From CBDANW01 sp965197825 (lineage in GTDB: Bacteria; Acidobacteriota; Vicinamibacteria; Marinacidobacterales; DATDRI01), in NCBI GenBank assembly GCA_965197825.1, contig CBDANW010000003.1, positions 806,001-870,000 on the forward strand: a stretch of 64,000 nucleotides of DNA. The letters are read 5' to 3'. Below the pieces are notes generated by a model. It saw only the letters and a list, made by a program, of their open reading frames with translations, ran no database searches and was not told the DNA's origin. The position numbers and the translations under genes are program-made. This document shows positions 37,549 to 47,321 of this stretch, in pieces. Every line of letters starts with the position of its first letter. Positions within the stretch are counted from its first letter, which is position 1.

Positions 37549-39307
37549 CTACAATCGCTCTTCTTGCACCAGCTCGAGCTCGCTGATCTTCCAAGCACCA
37601 TCGATGGCCTCACCACGAAACGCGCCTCGTACTGGTTGGTTCTCTGGTGAATGTGGCCCCAGTGACCCACGGAGCCCGACACGTTCCAGACCGATCTCGA
37701 GGTGAACCCGATTTCGCCACCAAGAGGCTGGCACTGGATTCGATCATCTCGACTTCTTTGACTTTGGCACGGGCACCGCCCTGGTTCTCGAGCTCCAAGC
37801 TTCGTCGGGTCTCTAGATAGATCTCGGTCAAGAGATCGCCGGCGGCACTCTTCTCCAGGCTGTCATAGATGACGCTCTCCTCCCGAACGTCGAACGAGCG
37901 GTAGACATTCTCGAGTAGTGCTTTCACGATCGCCGCCGCCTGGTCGTCCTTAACGTAGGACGGCCGGACGGCTTGCGGTGCCGTCAGAAGTGCGATCAAA
38001 GCGAAGCAACCGGTGGCGGCAGAGGTTGTCTTGGAAGGGAATTGGCCTTGCAGAACAGGTTTCCCATATCGAAAACCCATCAGTATCAGGGCACCCACGC
38101 TCAACAGTGAAACCACGACGAACCAAAGTCGTTTGAGCTTGGGCGGCTCCTGGACCGCCACCAGCCCCGGTATGGTGGGGTTCTTCAGGAAGTTCTTCCA
38201 GGTGAGCACGTTGTCTTCAGGTGACAGAAAGTAGGGCAGCGCACCTGCCTCGTCCGTCGCCGATGAAGGGATGCGTGGCAATCGCTCACTGAAGAACTCC
38301 CACTCCATGCTGACTTCCTGCGGCAGGCCATCCGTTGGATAGTAAAAGATGACCCCGAGGGTGGCGGAGGTGACGGCGAGATCGCGCGGAGGGTCGATGA
38401 CTCCGCTGGTTCTCAAGTTCCTGTAAATGAAGTGAACCCGGTCGAGCGTGCCCTCGACGGGTTGGCCATCGATGGTGCCCGGATTATGGGAACCGAGAAA
38501 CTCGACCGCCTTGCGTTTGATTTCCTCCTGCTCCTCGACGGTGATGAGCTGCTTTCCCTCTAAGCCTAGGTCGGTCCACTGCTGAAGATCCTTCGGCCTG
38601 AGCACGATCTCCTTTCGCACTTCGTACGGCTCCACATACAGAAACGCCGACACTGGAGAATCAAACTGTCGCCAGAGGTTCCGGTTGTCGAATTTCGAGA
38701 ACCAGGGGTCTTCCCAGTTGAGCCGAAGTGTTTCCTCAGTACCGAGGTATCGGAAGTCGTTGACCGGGAGCTCTCGGTGGTAAACGATGAAACCGATCTC
38801 GGCCGTCGGAACGTCCCCGCCGCCTGTGGGCGGAGAGAACGTCAACACATTCGGTCGCCCGCTGAACGGATAGACGAGCCGCGCGTAGACGACGGGTTCG
38901 CCGTCTTCATCCTTCACGGGAAGCGGCTGGCCGGTGACGTCGTCACGCTGGATACGCTGGCGCGCGTCCATTTGCTCGACGCGACCTGGAAGGGGCTGGC
39001 CACTTCCCGCACGAATGGTGAGGTCCCGGTTAAAGAACTGTGCGAGCCGTTCGCTCAGCGGTGAAGGCGGGAGACCCAACTTCTCGTAGAGGGGGGCCGG
39101 AAGGAGATTCCGAAACGCCGGTAAATCTCGGAGACCAATTTCCAAATCAACCCGGATAACATTTTCCTCGATGGAGAATTCCGCTATGGTCGAGGCGGTC
39201 ATGGCCTTCGTGATGATGATGGCGTCGGAGCTCACCTGGGACGGATGGAGTCCCCCCAACATCGTACAGACAAGAACGATGAGAGTTCCTCGCCGGACGG
39301 TCTTCAT
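37549..39307 (-). pseudogene. exported hypothetical protein, C-terminal frameshifts
   Basis: ATG 39307 opens a frame with a signal peptide (RRGTLIVLVCTMLGGLHPSQ), a long all-beta extracytoplasmic part and one membrane helix near residue 430 (LWFVVVSLLSVGALILMGF). After about residue 545 (MIESSASLL) the meaningful sequence moves to a second frame (VSGSVGHWGHIHQRTNQYEA) and then to a third (AIDGAWKISELELVQEERL, stop at 37549). Two indels therefore break the last 60 codons. I do not recognise the family. The MBL-fold gene follows upstream on the same strand. Confidence 0.6.
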
Positions 39308-39521
39308 GGCCAATTCTCGGTTCTCGATTATATGGCCTCTGGCGGAACGGCCCAAGCGAGCGTGTCAGGAGCAGCCTGCGGTTAGAAACCCTTCTCTGCG
39401 TTGTTAGCAGACCTTCGGGGAAAAGGCGTGGAAGCGGCCCCATCCCGAGAGGAACCCTGGAACCCACCCGGGACTAGAGCGCCGTGACGGGCGCCTGCTC
39501 ATAACAGGCGCCGCGATCCCT

Positions 39522-40786
39522 TTACTCGTCGCTCGGCGGCCCCGGAGGTTGAACGTTCGTGCCGTGTTCCCTGTTGATCTCGTCGTAGATATCCTTTAGC
39601 ACGTCTGGGAAGGGCACTCGTCCACCCACAATGAAATCCGAAAATCCGATCTGCTGGCTGAAGTCGGGCGGCAATTTCGGCTGTGTCGCGGGCTGGGGCC
39701 AGATGTCTTCGTCGATTGCTGCCATCCGCACCCTCCTGATGTCGTCCTTCGTGACGTTGAACACCATATAGTCCGTCGCCAGTGCGAGCGGGCCGTCATA
39801 GGTCTTGCGAACATCCGCAAGCACCGCGGGCTCGGTATCGAAGTCGTTGGAGAAGTGATACCCGACCGCCATCCGGGGCTGGAGCTCCGCTATCACCTTG
39901 CCGAATTGGGCCGGCGAAGTGTGGACCTGGGTACCCACATTGAGTGCCGTCTGCGGCGTGAACTTCTGTTTCTCGATCAGGACCGAGGGTGGCGCGAAAC
40001 ATTCATGAATAGCGATGTCCACGCCCTTGGTGTGCTCCATCCACCACTTGTTTGGAAACGTGTCGCTGCTGTAGGCGAACTTTAGCCCGTTCCACTCCAG
40101 GATGAAGCTGACCGGACCGTCCAGCGCATGAATGGCGGGAATCGAACGGATAGTGACACCGTTCTCGTTGTAGATCACTTCGTTGACCGCGCGGTAGTCG
40201 AACTCGTTGACTTCGATCTCCAGGCCCCGAATGTCCACGTTCCCGAGTCGGGAACCCTTGTCCCAGGTCAGCATTTTCTCCATGTGATCGATGGCATAGG
40301 CGGTACCGTACTCAGGCTCGTGTCCGGCTGGTCCCCAGACCCGCATCGGGTTGACCCGATTGCCAACCACGCCACCGACCCAGAGGGCATCCATGTCCCC
40401 GAAATGGTCTGAGTGGAGGTGGCCGATGAAGACTTTGTCGAGATAGTCATATGGGATTTTCATCGCCGAGATGCGCTCCGCCGATCCGGTCCCGATGTCG
40501 AAAAGAAACTTGTCGCCGTTTCCGAGCTCGAGGAGCCAGCACGCCGCTGCCTGCTTCGGCCGTGCGTTGGGCATCCCGGTTCCGCAGGCCATCACCCGCA
40601 TCTCATCGGGAGCCAAATCCTCGGTACCTGGAAAGAAAACGTCTCGCTCGGCCAAAGCTCGAGTGGGAGAGCTTTGGAAGAGCTTTGGGCAGACGCCGTG
40701 GGCTCTCGCATAGCCCGCCCGCACACAACACCTACCATGATTCCCGCACCTACGAGAGCAAGCCCCGTCCACCGTCGCAAGTTCAT
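39522..40786 (-). pseudogene. MBL-fold metallo-hydrolase (GntH-like), frameshifted near the signal peptide
   Basis: The metallo-beta-lactamase fold is intact: GHLHSDHFGD (HxHxDH), IPAIHALDGPVSF, FAYSSDTFPNKWW, IHECFAPP and AVGYHFSNDFD. The true N-terminus lies in another frame: ATG 40786, preceded by AGGAGG, encodes a signal peptide (RWTGLALVGAGIMVGVVCGR) up to AQSSSKALP. The frame then shifts by one base near 40670 into TRALAERDVFFPGTEDLAPD. In the present sequence the exported form cannot be made. The fold resembles hydrolases annotated as guanitoxin-biosynthesis GntH, but no other such genes are here, so the substrate is unknown. Confidence 0.75.
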
Positions 40787-41198
40787 CACAACCTCCTTGG
40801 ATTTCTGACTTATAGCATGCGTCGCCCAATTTAGCATACGTCGCCTAATGATGAAGCAATGTTTGTGCCGGACGCTGGGGTGGTGAAAGGGTGGGCGGGT
40901 CGCAAAGCGAATGTCTTGCCCAGTGTCGAAAATCGCGCTCCGCGGTCGAAAAAATAGGCATTCTGAGTACCGCAGGCTAGCACGACACCTGATTTCAGCC
41001 CGCTCCGTAGTCTTCGAGAGGATACGCGGGGCGAGATTTCGCTCGGCGGGAATGGTATTTCGCGCGAGCCCGGTTTGCGCATCAGAGCTCTCTCGAGGAA
41101 CGGGTTCTTCTTGTTGGAAGGAAGAATCTATTCGGGCGCCGGACAGCTCAGGTGGCACCGAACGTGCTCTTGCTTTTCCGATAGCGTTCCGCATTACA

Positions 41199-41423
41199 AT
41201 GGAAACCCTGGTGAGAAAGGTCGTCCATGTCGACGGGCGGCTCGCGGGTGAGGCTGTCGCCGAGCTAGAAAGGGTTTGCCGGTCCGTGAAGGAGTCCTTG
41301 GTTCTCGATCTCGCCCGCCTGCTCTCCATCGACGAATGGGGCATTGAGCGGTTCGGGAACTCAAGGAGCAGGGGGCCGAGGTCGTTGGCTCGTGCCTACA
41401 TCAAGCTCATGCCGCGCCAGTAA
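41199..41423 (+). pseudogene. STAS-like anti-anti-sigma domain protein, frameshifted
   Basis: ATG 41199 opens METLVRKVVHVDGRLAGEA, then SLVLDLARLLSIDEWGIE, a STAS pattern (strand, helix, VLDL, then D at the usual phosphosite region). After GIERF the frame is lost: the correct continuation RELKEQGAEVVGS lies one base away, and the original frame resumes at AYIKLM. Two compensating indels near 41350 and 41395 explain this. It lies upstream of the broken YiaV-like gene. Confidence 0.6.
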
Positions 41424-41613
41424 GGAATCGTGGTTATCCGGTCACGGAAAGGGTTCTAGTTCTGCTCATTAGCTTGGCACTCTACTTCAGCGTGGTTTAT
41501 CTCATTTTTTTCGAGTTCCGACTACTTCCGTCAACAAGATCTCAAGCGCGGTGGTGGTCGTGATCGGCGTGATCATCGCGAACGTCTTCTTGGTAGGCGG
41601 TCAAGTCTTAATT

Positions 41614-42982
41614 TTCCTGTCAAATCTCCGTACGGTTCCCCGCGCTCGGTTAAGCTGCTGATTCCTCCGACGTGCCTTGCGGGAGAAGCTCGTTGCGAAG
41701 CTCCTCGACTTTCCTAGCGGCGAAGACATCCATCCTCACGCCGCGCCATTTGTTTGCGACGGCCAAGAGCACAGCGAACGAGAGTTTCATCGCGGCCTCC
41801 TCGGTGAAGAAGTGAGGAATGACCTTTGTGCGACGTTTGTGCTCTCCGAACGTGCGCTCAAGTAGATTCGACGTGCGAAGCCTTTTGTGATGCGCCGCAG
41901 GAAGGCGTAGCGCCTGAAGACACGCTTCGAGGGTCTCTTCCATGCACTTCATCGCGCTCGGGAATCGTTGACGGTACCGAGCGATCACCTCCCGACCCTT
42001 CTTCAGCCCTTGCTCGTAGCTGTTCGCATGGAACGACTCAAGGATGGCCGCCTTGAGTTCGTCGCGCACTTCCTTCGGAGCCTTGCCCAGGATGTTCTCG
42101 AGGCGGTGCTTCTGGCAACGTTGCTTGAGGCTTCGAGGGAAGACCTCTGCGATCGCTTTGAGCACTCCAGGATTCCCGTCCGTCACGATGAGCAACGGCT
42201 CCCTCATTCCTCGGGCCACTATCTCCTGCAAGAACCCCTTCCAGTTCTCGTAGGATTCTCGGTTGCCGACACCGATATGAAGAAGAACTCGCGTCCCATC
42301 AGCGCGATAGCCGGTCGCAACGAGGATGGGCTCTTTTCTCTCCGCTCCTTGGTGGTAGCGCAGGTACGTGCCGTCGAGCTCGAGATACAACAGCTTCTCG
42401 TTCGAGAGATCCCGTTTTCGAAACGCCTCGAAATCCTCCGACAGACACCGTGTGACCCGGCTCACCACCGACTTCGAGACACCCGTGCCGCTCAGCACGT
42501 CCGCGAACGTCGCCTCAATGTCACGCGTCGACATCCCGTGGACGTACATCCGCGCGATCAGTTCATCGAGTTTCTCGGTCCGGCTCACGTAGGCGTCGAG
42601 AATCTTTGACTGAAACACCTTCTCTGTTTCTCGTACCCGCGGCACTTGCACCGTCACCGCTCCCTCGCCCGTGAGGACCCGATGCGACTCATACCCGTTG
42701 CGTCGTCCCTTCTCCTTCGTCGTTGCCGGAGCGTTCTCATAGTAGTTTCGACCCAACGCCTCCGTCACCTCGCGCTCCAACGCATATTGAAGCATCATCT
42801 GAGCTCCCGACCGGACGATCTCCGAGAGATTCATCTCCCCAAATACCAGTTGTTCCTCGAACTGCTTGAGCAATCGCTGACTCGGTAGTACCTTTCCCAT
42901 GATGTATGGTTCTCCTTTTCTGTCCCCATGACGGGGACGGGTTTGAGCTTGGGGACCATACATCGTTTTTCTTTGACAGGAA
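41614..42982 (-). mobile_element. IS256-family element
   Basis: The 1369-base element has imperfect terminal repeats TTCCTGTCAAA (41614) and TTTGACAGGAA (42972-42982), with a second shared block (GTACGGTTCCC / GGGGACCATAC). Flanking 8-mers TCTTAATT and TCTTAAGA share six bases and may be a decayed target duplication. It interrupts the YiaV-like gene. It is unrelated in ends to the pair at 49.3 and 58.3 kb. Confidence 0.85.
41650..42900 (-). CDS. IS256-family transposase (Mutator type)
   Basis: ATG 42900, nine bases after a GGAGA site, gives 416 residues; an upstream ATG at 42963 lies in the terminal repeat region. The catalytic Asp residues are in LLYLELDGTYLRYHQG and LLIVTDGNPGVLKAI, and the Glu is in TSNLLERTFGEHKRRTKVI. 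The conserved QRCQKHRLENIL lies between them. The N-terminal YALEREVTEALGRNYYENA is a family landmark. The frame is complete, so this copy may be functional. Confidence 0.95.
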   Translation of the reverse strand: MGKVLPSQRLLKQFEEQLVFGEMNLSEIVRSGAQMMLQYALEREVTEALGRNYYENAPATTKEKGRRNGYESHRVLTGEGAVTVQVPRVRETEKVFQSKILDAYVSRTEKLDELIARMYVHGMSTRDIEATFADVLSGTGVSKSVVSRVTRCLSEDFEAFRKRDLSNEKLLYLELDGTYLRYHQGAERKEPILVATGYRADGTRVLLHIGVGNRESYENWKGFLQEIVARGMREPLLIVTDGNPGVLKAIAEVFPRSLKQRCQKHRLENILGKAPKEVRDELKAAILESFHANSYEQGLKKGREVIARYRQRFPSAMKCMEETLEACLQALRLPAAHHKRLRTSNLLERTFGEHKRRTKVIPHFFTEEAAMKLSFAVLLAVANKWRGVRMDVFAARKVEELRNELLPQGTSEESAA

Positions 42983-43992
42983 TCTTAAGACATCACCTGG
43001 TAGGCCTCCAAACCCTTACACCCCAGAGCGTGCAAGCCACCATCGGTGGCTTCGTGACAGAAATCGCTCCCCAAGTGCAAGGTCGGGTTGTCGAGGTTGC
43101 GGTCGAGCCGCAGCAGCGAGTCGGGGCCGGCGACACGCTCTTCAAGATCGATCCGCTGCCGTACCAGTACCGAGTGGATCAGCTCCGGGCGCAGTTGGCC
43201 GAGACCGAGTCCTACGTGGCAACGCTCAAGGACGTATACGACGCGGCCCGGGCGCAGACCGAAGCGACCCGTGCGCAACTCGAGCTGAGCGAGCTGCGCC
43301 GGCAGCAGTATGAAGAGCTGGTGAGCCGCAACGCCGGCAGCCGCTTCGAGCTCGAGCGCTACCAGAGCGAAGTCCAACAGCTCGAGCAACAACTGGCTGC
43401 GTCGAAGGCGCAGGAAAACCAGGCGCTCCTGAATCTAACGTCCCAAGTTGGCGATACGCAGTCGAGACTGGCACAGGTCCTGGCGCAGCTCGACGGCGCA
43501 CAGTACGATCTCGAGAACACCGATGTGAAAGCCCCGGCCGAGGGCGTGGTCACGATGGTCGTTCTTCGACCCGGCATGGTCGTGACGCCGAGTCGCTCGG
43601 TCATCGCCTTCGTTCATGCGGACCGGGTCGCGATTGCCGCTCTCTTCTCGCAGAAGGCGCTCGAGAATCTTCGCGTTGGGCAGAAAGCCCAGATCAGCTT
43701 CTCGGCTCTTCCCGGACGGATCTTCGACGGTCAGTGAACGAGATACTGGACGCGATCGGCGAAGGCCAGTTTGCCGTCGCCGGACAGCTTCCGACCGTAA
43801 TTCAGCAACGCTACACGCGGCTGTTCCCCGTTTTCATCGGTCTACCCGAGGGGTTCCCCGAGGAGCACGTCCGACTGGGCCTGGCGGCCAACGTCACCGT
43901 CTTGACGGATAACGCTGGTGTCGTTGGGATGGTGGCGTCGATCGCGCATTGGGTCACGACAACGCTGGACTACGTGCTTTGAGGTCGCAACG

Positions 43993-44319
43993 ATGTTCAT
44001 GACACTGGCCGGTTTCATCATTCTGTTGTTTTTGGTCCTTCTTGTTATCTGGATCTTCGTCGAGCTGGCTCAGTTTCCGGGCCAAAAAGCTCGCGAGCGT
44101 AATCATCCTCAGGCCGAAGCGATCAACATCTTGGGGTGGATCGGTCCTCTTCTTGAGGGGGTCGGCTGGGTGGTGGCCCTGGTGTGGGCTTATACGAAGC
44201 CCGTGGTGGTGGTCATACAAGCGGACGCATCGCCACAGGTGATCGGCGACGCGATCAAACAGGCGACGGACAGCGCGAATGAGACCAAAGAAGCGGATCG
44301 CGCTGCGGAAGATGAGTGA
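43993..44319 (+). CDS. DUF3302 inner-membrane protein (YiaW-like)
   Basis: ATG 43993 gives 108 residues. A first membrane helix (LAGFIILLFLVLLVIWIFVE) is followed by KARERNHPQAEAINILGWIG, the conserved DUF3302 loop (compare KRNHPHADAIHVAGW in E. coli YiaW), and a second helix (VGWVVALVWAYTKPVVVVIQ). The C-terminus is charged. In enterobacteria YiaW pairs with the HlyD-like YiaV. Here the partner immediately upstream is broken, so the pair is probably not functional. The stop overlaps the next start (TGATG). Confidence 0.8.
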   Translation: MFMTLAGFIILLFLVLLVIWIFVELAQFPGQKARERNHPQAEAINILGWIGPLLEGVGWVVALVWAYTKPVVVVIQADASPQVIGDAIKQATDSANETKEADRAAEDE

Positions 44320-44942
44320 TGAAGCTAGGTAGGTTCGCTGCTGCGTCTCTTGTCCTGTACGGGTGTTGGAGCCTTGCCTGCTCGGTCAGGGAAGCGCCGC
44401 CCACGGGGGAAATCGTCGAGGACGCTCTACCGTCGGGCACGAACATCCCCCCCGGATGGACGGGAGGGGCCGGGGACGGCACGCAAGTCGACGACGGTTG
44501 GATCAAGAGCTTTGGTGATGCCCAGCTGGAGTCTCTGGTGGAAGAAGCCATGCGTGTGGATAATCCGAGCCTCCGCATCATGTCGTCTCAGGTCAACCGC
44601 GCGGCGGCGGCGTAGCTCGCCGGATCGGCGCTGAAGCCGAGCATCGCCTTAGCGGCCGACATCTCCGGAACCGCCGGTGACGATACGGTAGCGGGCGGCT
44701 CTACGGGTCTGGGGCTCGCCGTCTCCTGGGAAGCCGACGTCTGGGGGCGCGTCCGCGCGGGAGCGGCTGCCGCCGAGGAGAATCTGCGGGCGACGATCGC
44801 CGACTACGAGTTTGCGCGACAGTCTCTCGCCGCCCAGGTGGCGAAGGGTTGGTTTCTATCGGATAAAACACAAAATCATAGCATCGTTGGGCTTTTTCTG
44901 TTATCCGTAAAAATACGGAATTTCTGCTCAGCGAATTCCTAG
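44319..44942 (+). pseudogene. outer-membrane efflux lipoprotein (NodT/OprM type), N-terminal remnant
   Basis: The frame begins with a lipoprotein signal (LVLYGCWSLACS) and the OMF opening (WTGGAGDGTQVDDGWIKSFG, DAQLESLVEEAMRVDNPSLR). A TAG at 44613-44615 interrupts the frame between QVNRAAAA and LAGSALKPSIALAADISGTA. Sequence stays homologous to efflux porins (GLGLAVSWEADVWGRVRAGA, then ENLRATIADYEFARQSLAAQ) until about 44860. There it changes to AT-rich sequence unlike the family. About two thirds of the gene is therefore missing. Confidence 0.75.
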
Positions 44943-45015
44943 GGTTTTCCATGGGAAGCGCGGCCCGCGGTGACAGGATCCGCGGGTTATCGAAGCCAGC
45001 GAGAGCTTTAACTCA

Positions 45016-45328
45016 TTAGCGCACACTAAGTTGAAGGTATCGATCCCTACCGAATCGGCTCTTCTGCTGATAGAGCTGGCTGTCTTGGAAGCCGAGACGC
45101 CGGTAATACTCTCGCGTGCCGACGACCTTGCCTTCCGGCTCTGCGACGACGAAGTAGTTGGCGTTGTCGGGAATCGCTCCGCCCGATGGTCTCTAGAACG
45201 AACTGCGTGGCACCGATCACGGCAATGGCCAGGATCAAAACCGCGTAGTCTCTTCTGATCTTGAGAATGTGGCTCACGACGACGTCCGGTCTTAAGGAAA
45301 GCCACTTGTTGTGCCAGACGGCGCTCAT
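45016..45328 (-). pseudogene. membrane protein fragment, frameshifted
   Basis: ATG 45328 starts MSAVWHNKWLSLRPDVVVSH with one hydrophobic segment (DYAVLILAIAVIGATQFVLE). Near 45180 meaningful sequence shifts to another frame (NYFVVAEPEGKVVGTREYYR, RLGFQDSQLYQQKSRFGRDR) and stops at 45016. I do not recognise the family. The 5' end is apparently complete and the indel makes it non-coding as it stands. Confidence 0.4.
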
Positions 45329-45365
45329 GCCCTAGGGCCATGGGGTAGTAGACCAAAGAGGAGGA

Positions 45366-45693
45366 GGAGGCGAAAATCTTAGCGCGGGGCTACGCTCGTG
45401 GCGCCGGAAACGCCAACCTCTACAATCGACGTCGCAACGTGGCCCGCAACAGCCCTCGGGCTGCCCCGGCGACGCGCCGGACGGCGGCCACATCCACGCG
45501 GATAAACAACGTCTATGCCGATAGCAGTGGCAACGTCCACCGAAGGACGGAAAGTGGCTCGTGGCAGTCACGGGGCGGCGGCAGCTGGTCTGGGTCGGGG
45601 ACGCCGTCCAGGAACCTGAACAGCGCTCACACCTCCCGGCAACGAGGAACGACACGAACGAATAACTACCGTGCGAGCGGAGGCGGTCGAGTC
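45366..45693 (+). pseudogene. fragment of a Gly/Ser/Asn-rich exported protein
   Basis: The frame reads RGYARGAGNANLYNRRRNVA, then INNVYADSSGNVHRRTESGS and SRQRGTTRTNNYRASGGG. The NNVYAD-x-x-GNV-x-RR pattern is the C-terminal tail of DUF3300-like exported proteins. No beginning is present, and at 45694 it fuses to a GDPD-derived segment, so it is a displaced fragment. Confidence 0.45.
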
Positions 45694-45741
45694 GGTTGTT
45701 CGGTCGACCGTGTCGTCGTGCAACACAACCAAGACGTCGTC
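45694..45741 (-). pseudogene. 48-base fragment of a GDPD gene
   Basis: This piece closely matches part of the GDPD gene (about 37066-37113), and its minus strand encodes DDVLVVLHDDTVDRTTD against DDVLVALHDDSVDRTTN. It lies between two unrelated gene fragments, so it marks a recombination junction. Confidence 0.6.
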
Positions 45742-45746
45742 CCTGG

Positions 45747-46069
45747 ACACGCACACCGGTGCCTTCCGTTACGTGATCGGCGGTCATCCGGGTCCGATTC
45801 TCGTCCGCCGCAACGAGGCCCCGAAGATCATCGATGTGCCGGCATTCCCAATCAGGATTGCTCCGGACGCCAAGTTCGAGGAGTGCACGCTTGAGCTCGC
45901 GAAAGGCGATCGTCTCTATTTGCACTCGGACGGGATCAACGAGGAGATGAACGCGGAAGGCGAGCAGTTCGGCCGCCAGCGATTGGCAGAGACGCTGGCG
46001 GCTTGCGCCGACAAGAGTCTTGAGGAGAGCCTGGATTCGGTCGTCGACGCGATCGTGGCGAGGCGATGA
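45747..46069 (+). pseudogene. C-terminal part of a SpoIIE/RsbU-type PP2C phosphatase
   Basis: The frame reads LDTHTGAFRYVIGGHPGPIL (the GGH-x-GP loop of RsbU-like phosphatases), FEECTLELAKGDRLYLHSDG (with the metal-binding Asp), and a C-terminal helix to the TGA at 46067-46069. The N-terminal half, with the other metal ligands, is missing, replaced by the GDPD fragment. The remaining 107 codons are intact. Confidence 0.7.
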
Positions 46070-46145
46070 CCGATTCGCAGGCGACATTTCCATGCTCGCG
46101 GTTGAGTTGCGGGATCCAGCGTGAGGGCACACTTTTCCGCCGCCG

Positions 46146-46292
46146 ATGGATCCGAGCCGGATGAAGAACGTCTCTGACCACGTCCAAGCAATGTTCTGGG
46201 ACGACGCCGCGGCGGTGGATCAGACCGTCTACGACCGAATCAACACACTGTACGGAACCAATTTCGAACCCCAGGTCAAACCCAGGCGTTAG
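46146..46292 (+). CDS. small hypothetical frame or gene tail
   Basis: A 48-residue frame (MDPSRMKNVSDHVQAMFWDD, then VYDRINTLYGTNFEPQVKPR) looks protein-like and ends with TAG. It may be the 3' end of a lost gene. No ribosome binding site is obvious. Confidence 0.25.
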   Translation: MDPSRMKNVSDHVQAMFWDDAAAVDQTVYDRINTLYGTNFEPQVKPRR

Positions 46293-46372
46293 GGAGAGTC
46301 GAAGAGACCAGCAGGAAGGGCAGTCTGCAAGCTGGTCAAGCCTCATCAGGGGGGGCGGACATGCCCAGTGAG

Positions 46373-47305
46373 CTAGTTGCTCCACCGTTCGCCCGCGGTG
46401 AGGCGCTGACCGCGAGCGAAGTCATCGGCGGCCATCCGTTTCTTTCCCTCGGCTTGGATCTCCAGCAATCGTAGTCGAGTGTCACCGCCACATCCCACCA
46501 AGATGCCATCGTGGGACACTGAAACGATCTTACCAGGTTGCACTTCGCCGGAGGGCGCGACCGCGGCGCTCCAGAGCTTGACCGTCTTGCCGCGGAATGT
46601 TGTGTGCGCGACCGGCCAGGGATCGAATCCGCGAATAGCACATTCGATCTCGGTGGCCGATCGATTCCAGTCGACTAAGGCGTCCTCGGGCTTCATGCGA
46701 GGGGCGAGCGTTGCCTGGGAATCGTCCTGCGGACGCGGCTCAATCGTGTTCGCCTCCCATCCGGTAAGCGTCTCGAGGATGAGCTCGGCACCCGCGAGAG
46801 CGAGCTTATCTTCCAGACTCGCGCTGGTGTCTTCCGGCTCGACAAGGATCTTCTTCTGGAGAAGAATCGCCCCAGTATCCAATCCCTCGTCCATGAGCAT
46901 GGTGGTGATGCCGGTTTCGGTCTCGCCGCGCACGATGGCCCACTGAATCGGAGCCGCGCCCCGGTAGGCGGGGAGGAGGGAGCCGTGCACGTTGATGATG
47001 CCCTTGGGCGGCATGTCCAGGATCGATTTGGGAATGATCTGACCGTACGCGGCGACGACGATGCAGTCTGGCGCCAGCTCTTCGATCAGGGCAACGCTCT
47101 CCGGGTCACGGACTTTCTTGGGCTGGTGCACGGGTACCGATCTTTCGAGCGCGAGCGTTTTGGTGGGTGGGGCGTGAAGCGCGTGACCTCGACCGGCGGG
47201 CTTGTCGGGTTGCGTGATGAGTGCGGTAACGGTGTGCGAAGAATTTAGTAGGGCGCAAAACGACGGCACGGCAAACCGGCCGCTGCCCATGAAAACCAGT
47301 TTCAT
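46373..47305 (-). CDS. fmt: methionyl-tRNA formyltransferase
   Basis: This 310-residue enzyme formylates initiator Met-tRNA using 10-formyl-THF. The N-terminal Rossmann block (KLVFMGSGRFAVPSFCALLN) and the catalytic NVHGSLLPAYRGAAPIQWAI (Asn, His) are intact, with TGITTMLMDEGLDTGAILLQ next. The C-terminal OB domain includes IRGFDPWPVAHTTFRGKTVK. It follows def by 16 bases. The usual next gene, rsmB, is 12.5 kb away. Confidence 0.97.
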   Translation of the reverse strand: MKLVFMGSGRFAVPSFCALLNSSHTVTALITQPDKPAGRGHALHAPPTKTLALERSVPVHQPKKVRDPESVALIEELAPDCIVVAAYGQIIPKSILDMPPKGIINVHGSLLPAYRGAAPIQWAIVRGETETGITTMLMDEGLDTGAILLQKKILVEPEDTSASLEDKLALAGAELILETLTGWEANTIEPRPQDDSQATLAPRMKPEDALVDWNRSATEIECAIRGFDPWPVAHTTFRGKTVKLWSAAVAPSGEVQPGKIVSVSHDGILVGCGGDTRLRLLEIQAEGKKRMAADDFARGQRLTAGERWSN

Positions 47306-47321
47306 GCGAGCTCCGGGGCGG

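Larger units (their letters stand above)
41462..43982 (+). pseudogene. HlyD/EmrA-type membrane fusion protein (YiaV-like), split by IS256 and frameshifted
   Basis: The 5' part (41462-41613) encodes a membrane segment LLISLALYFSVVYLIFFEFR, then after a one-base loss SAVVVVIGVIIANVFLVGGQ. An IS256 element (41614-42982) follows. The 3' part resumes with LVGLQTLTPQSVQATIGGFV, a biotinyl-lipoyl barrel (EIAPQVQGRVVEVAVEPQQR), a long coiled-coil hairpin (residues with QLRAQLAETESYVATLKDVY) and the second barrel half (DVKAPAEGVVTMVVLRPGMV). A further frameshift at about 43735 moves the C-terminus to VNEILDAIGEGQFAVAGQLP. The adjacent DUF3302 gene marks it as a YiaV/YiaW-type pair. Confidence 0.8.
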
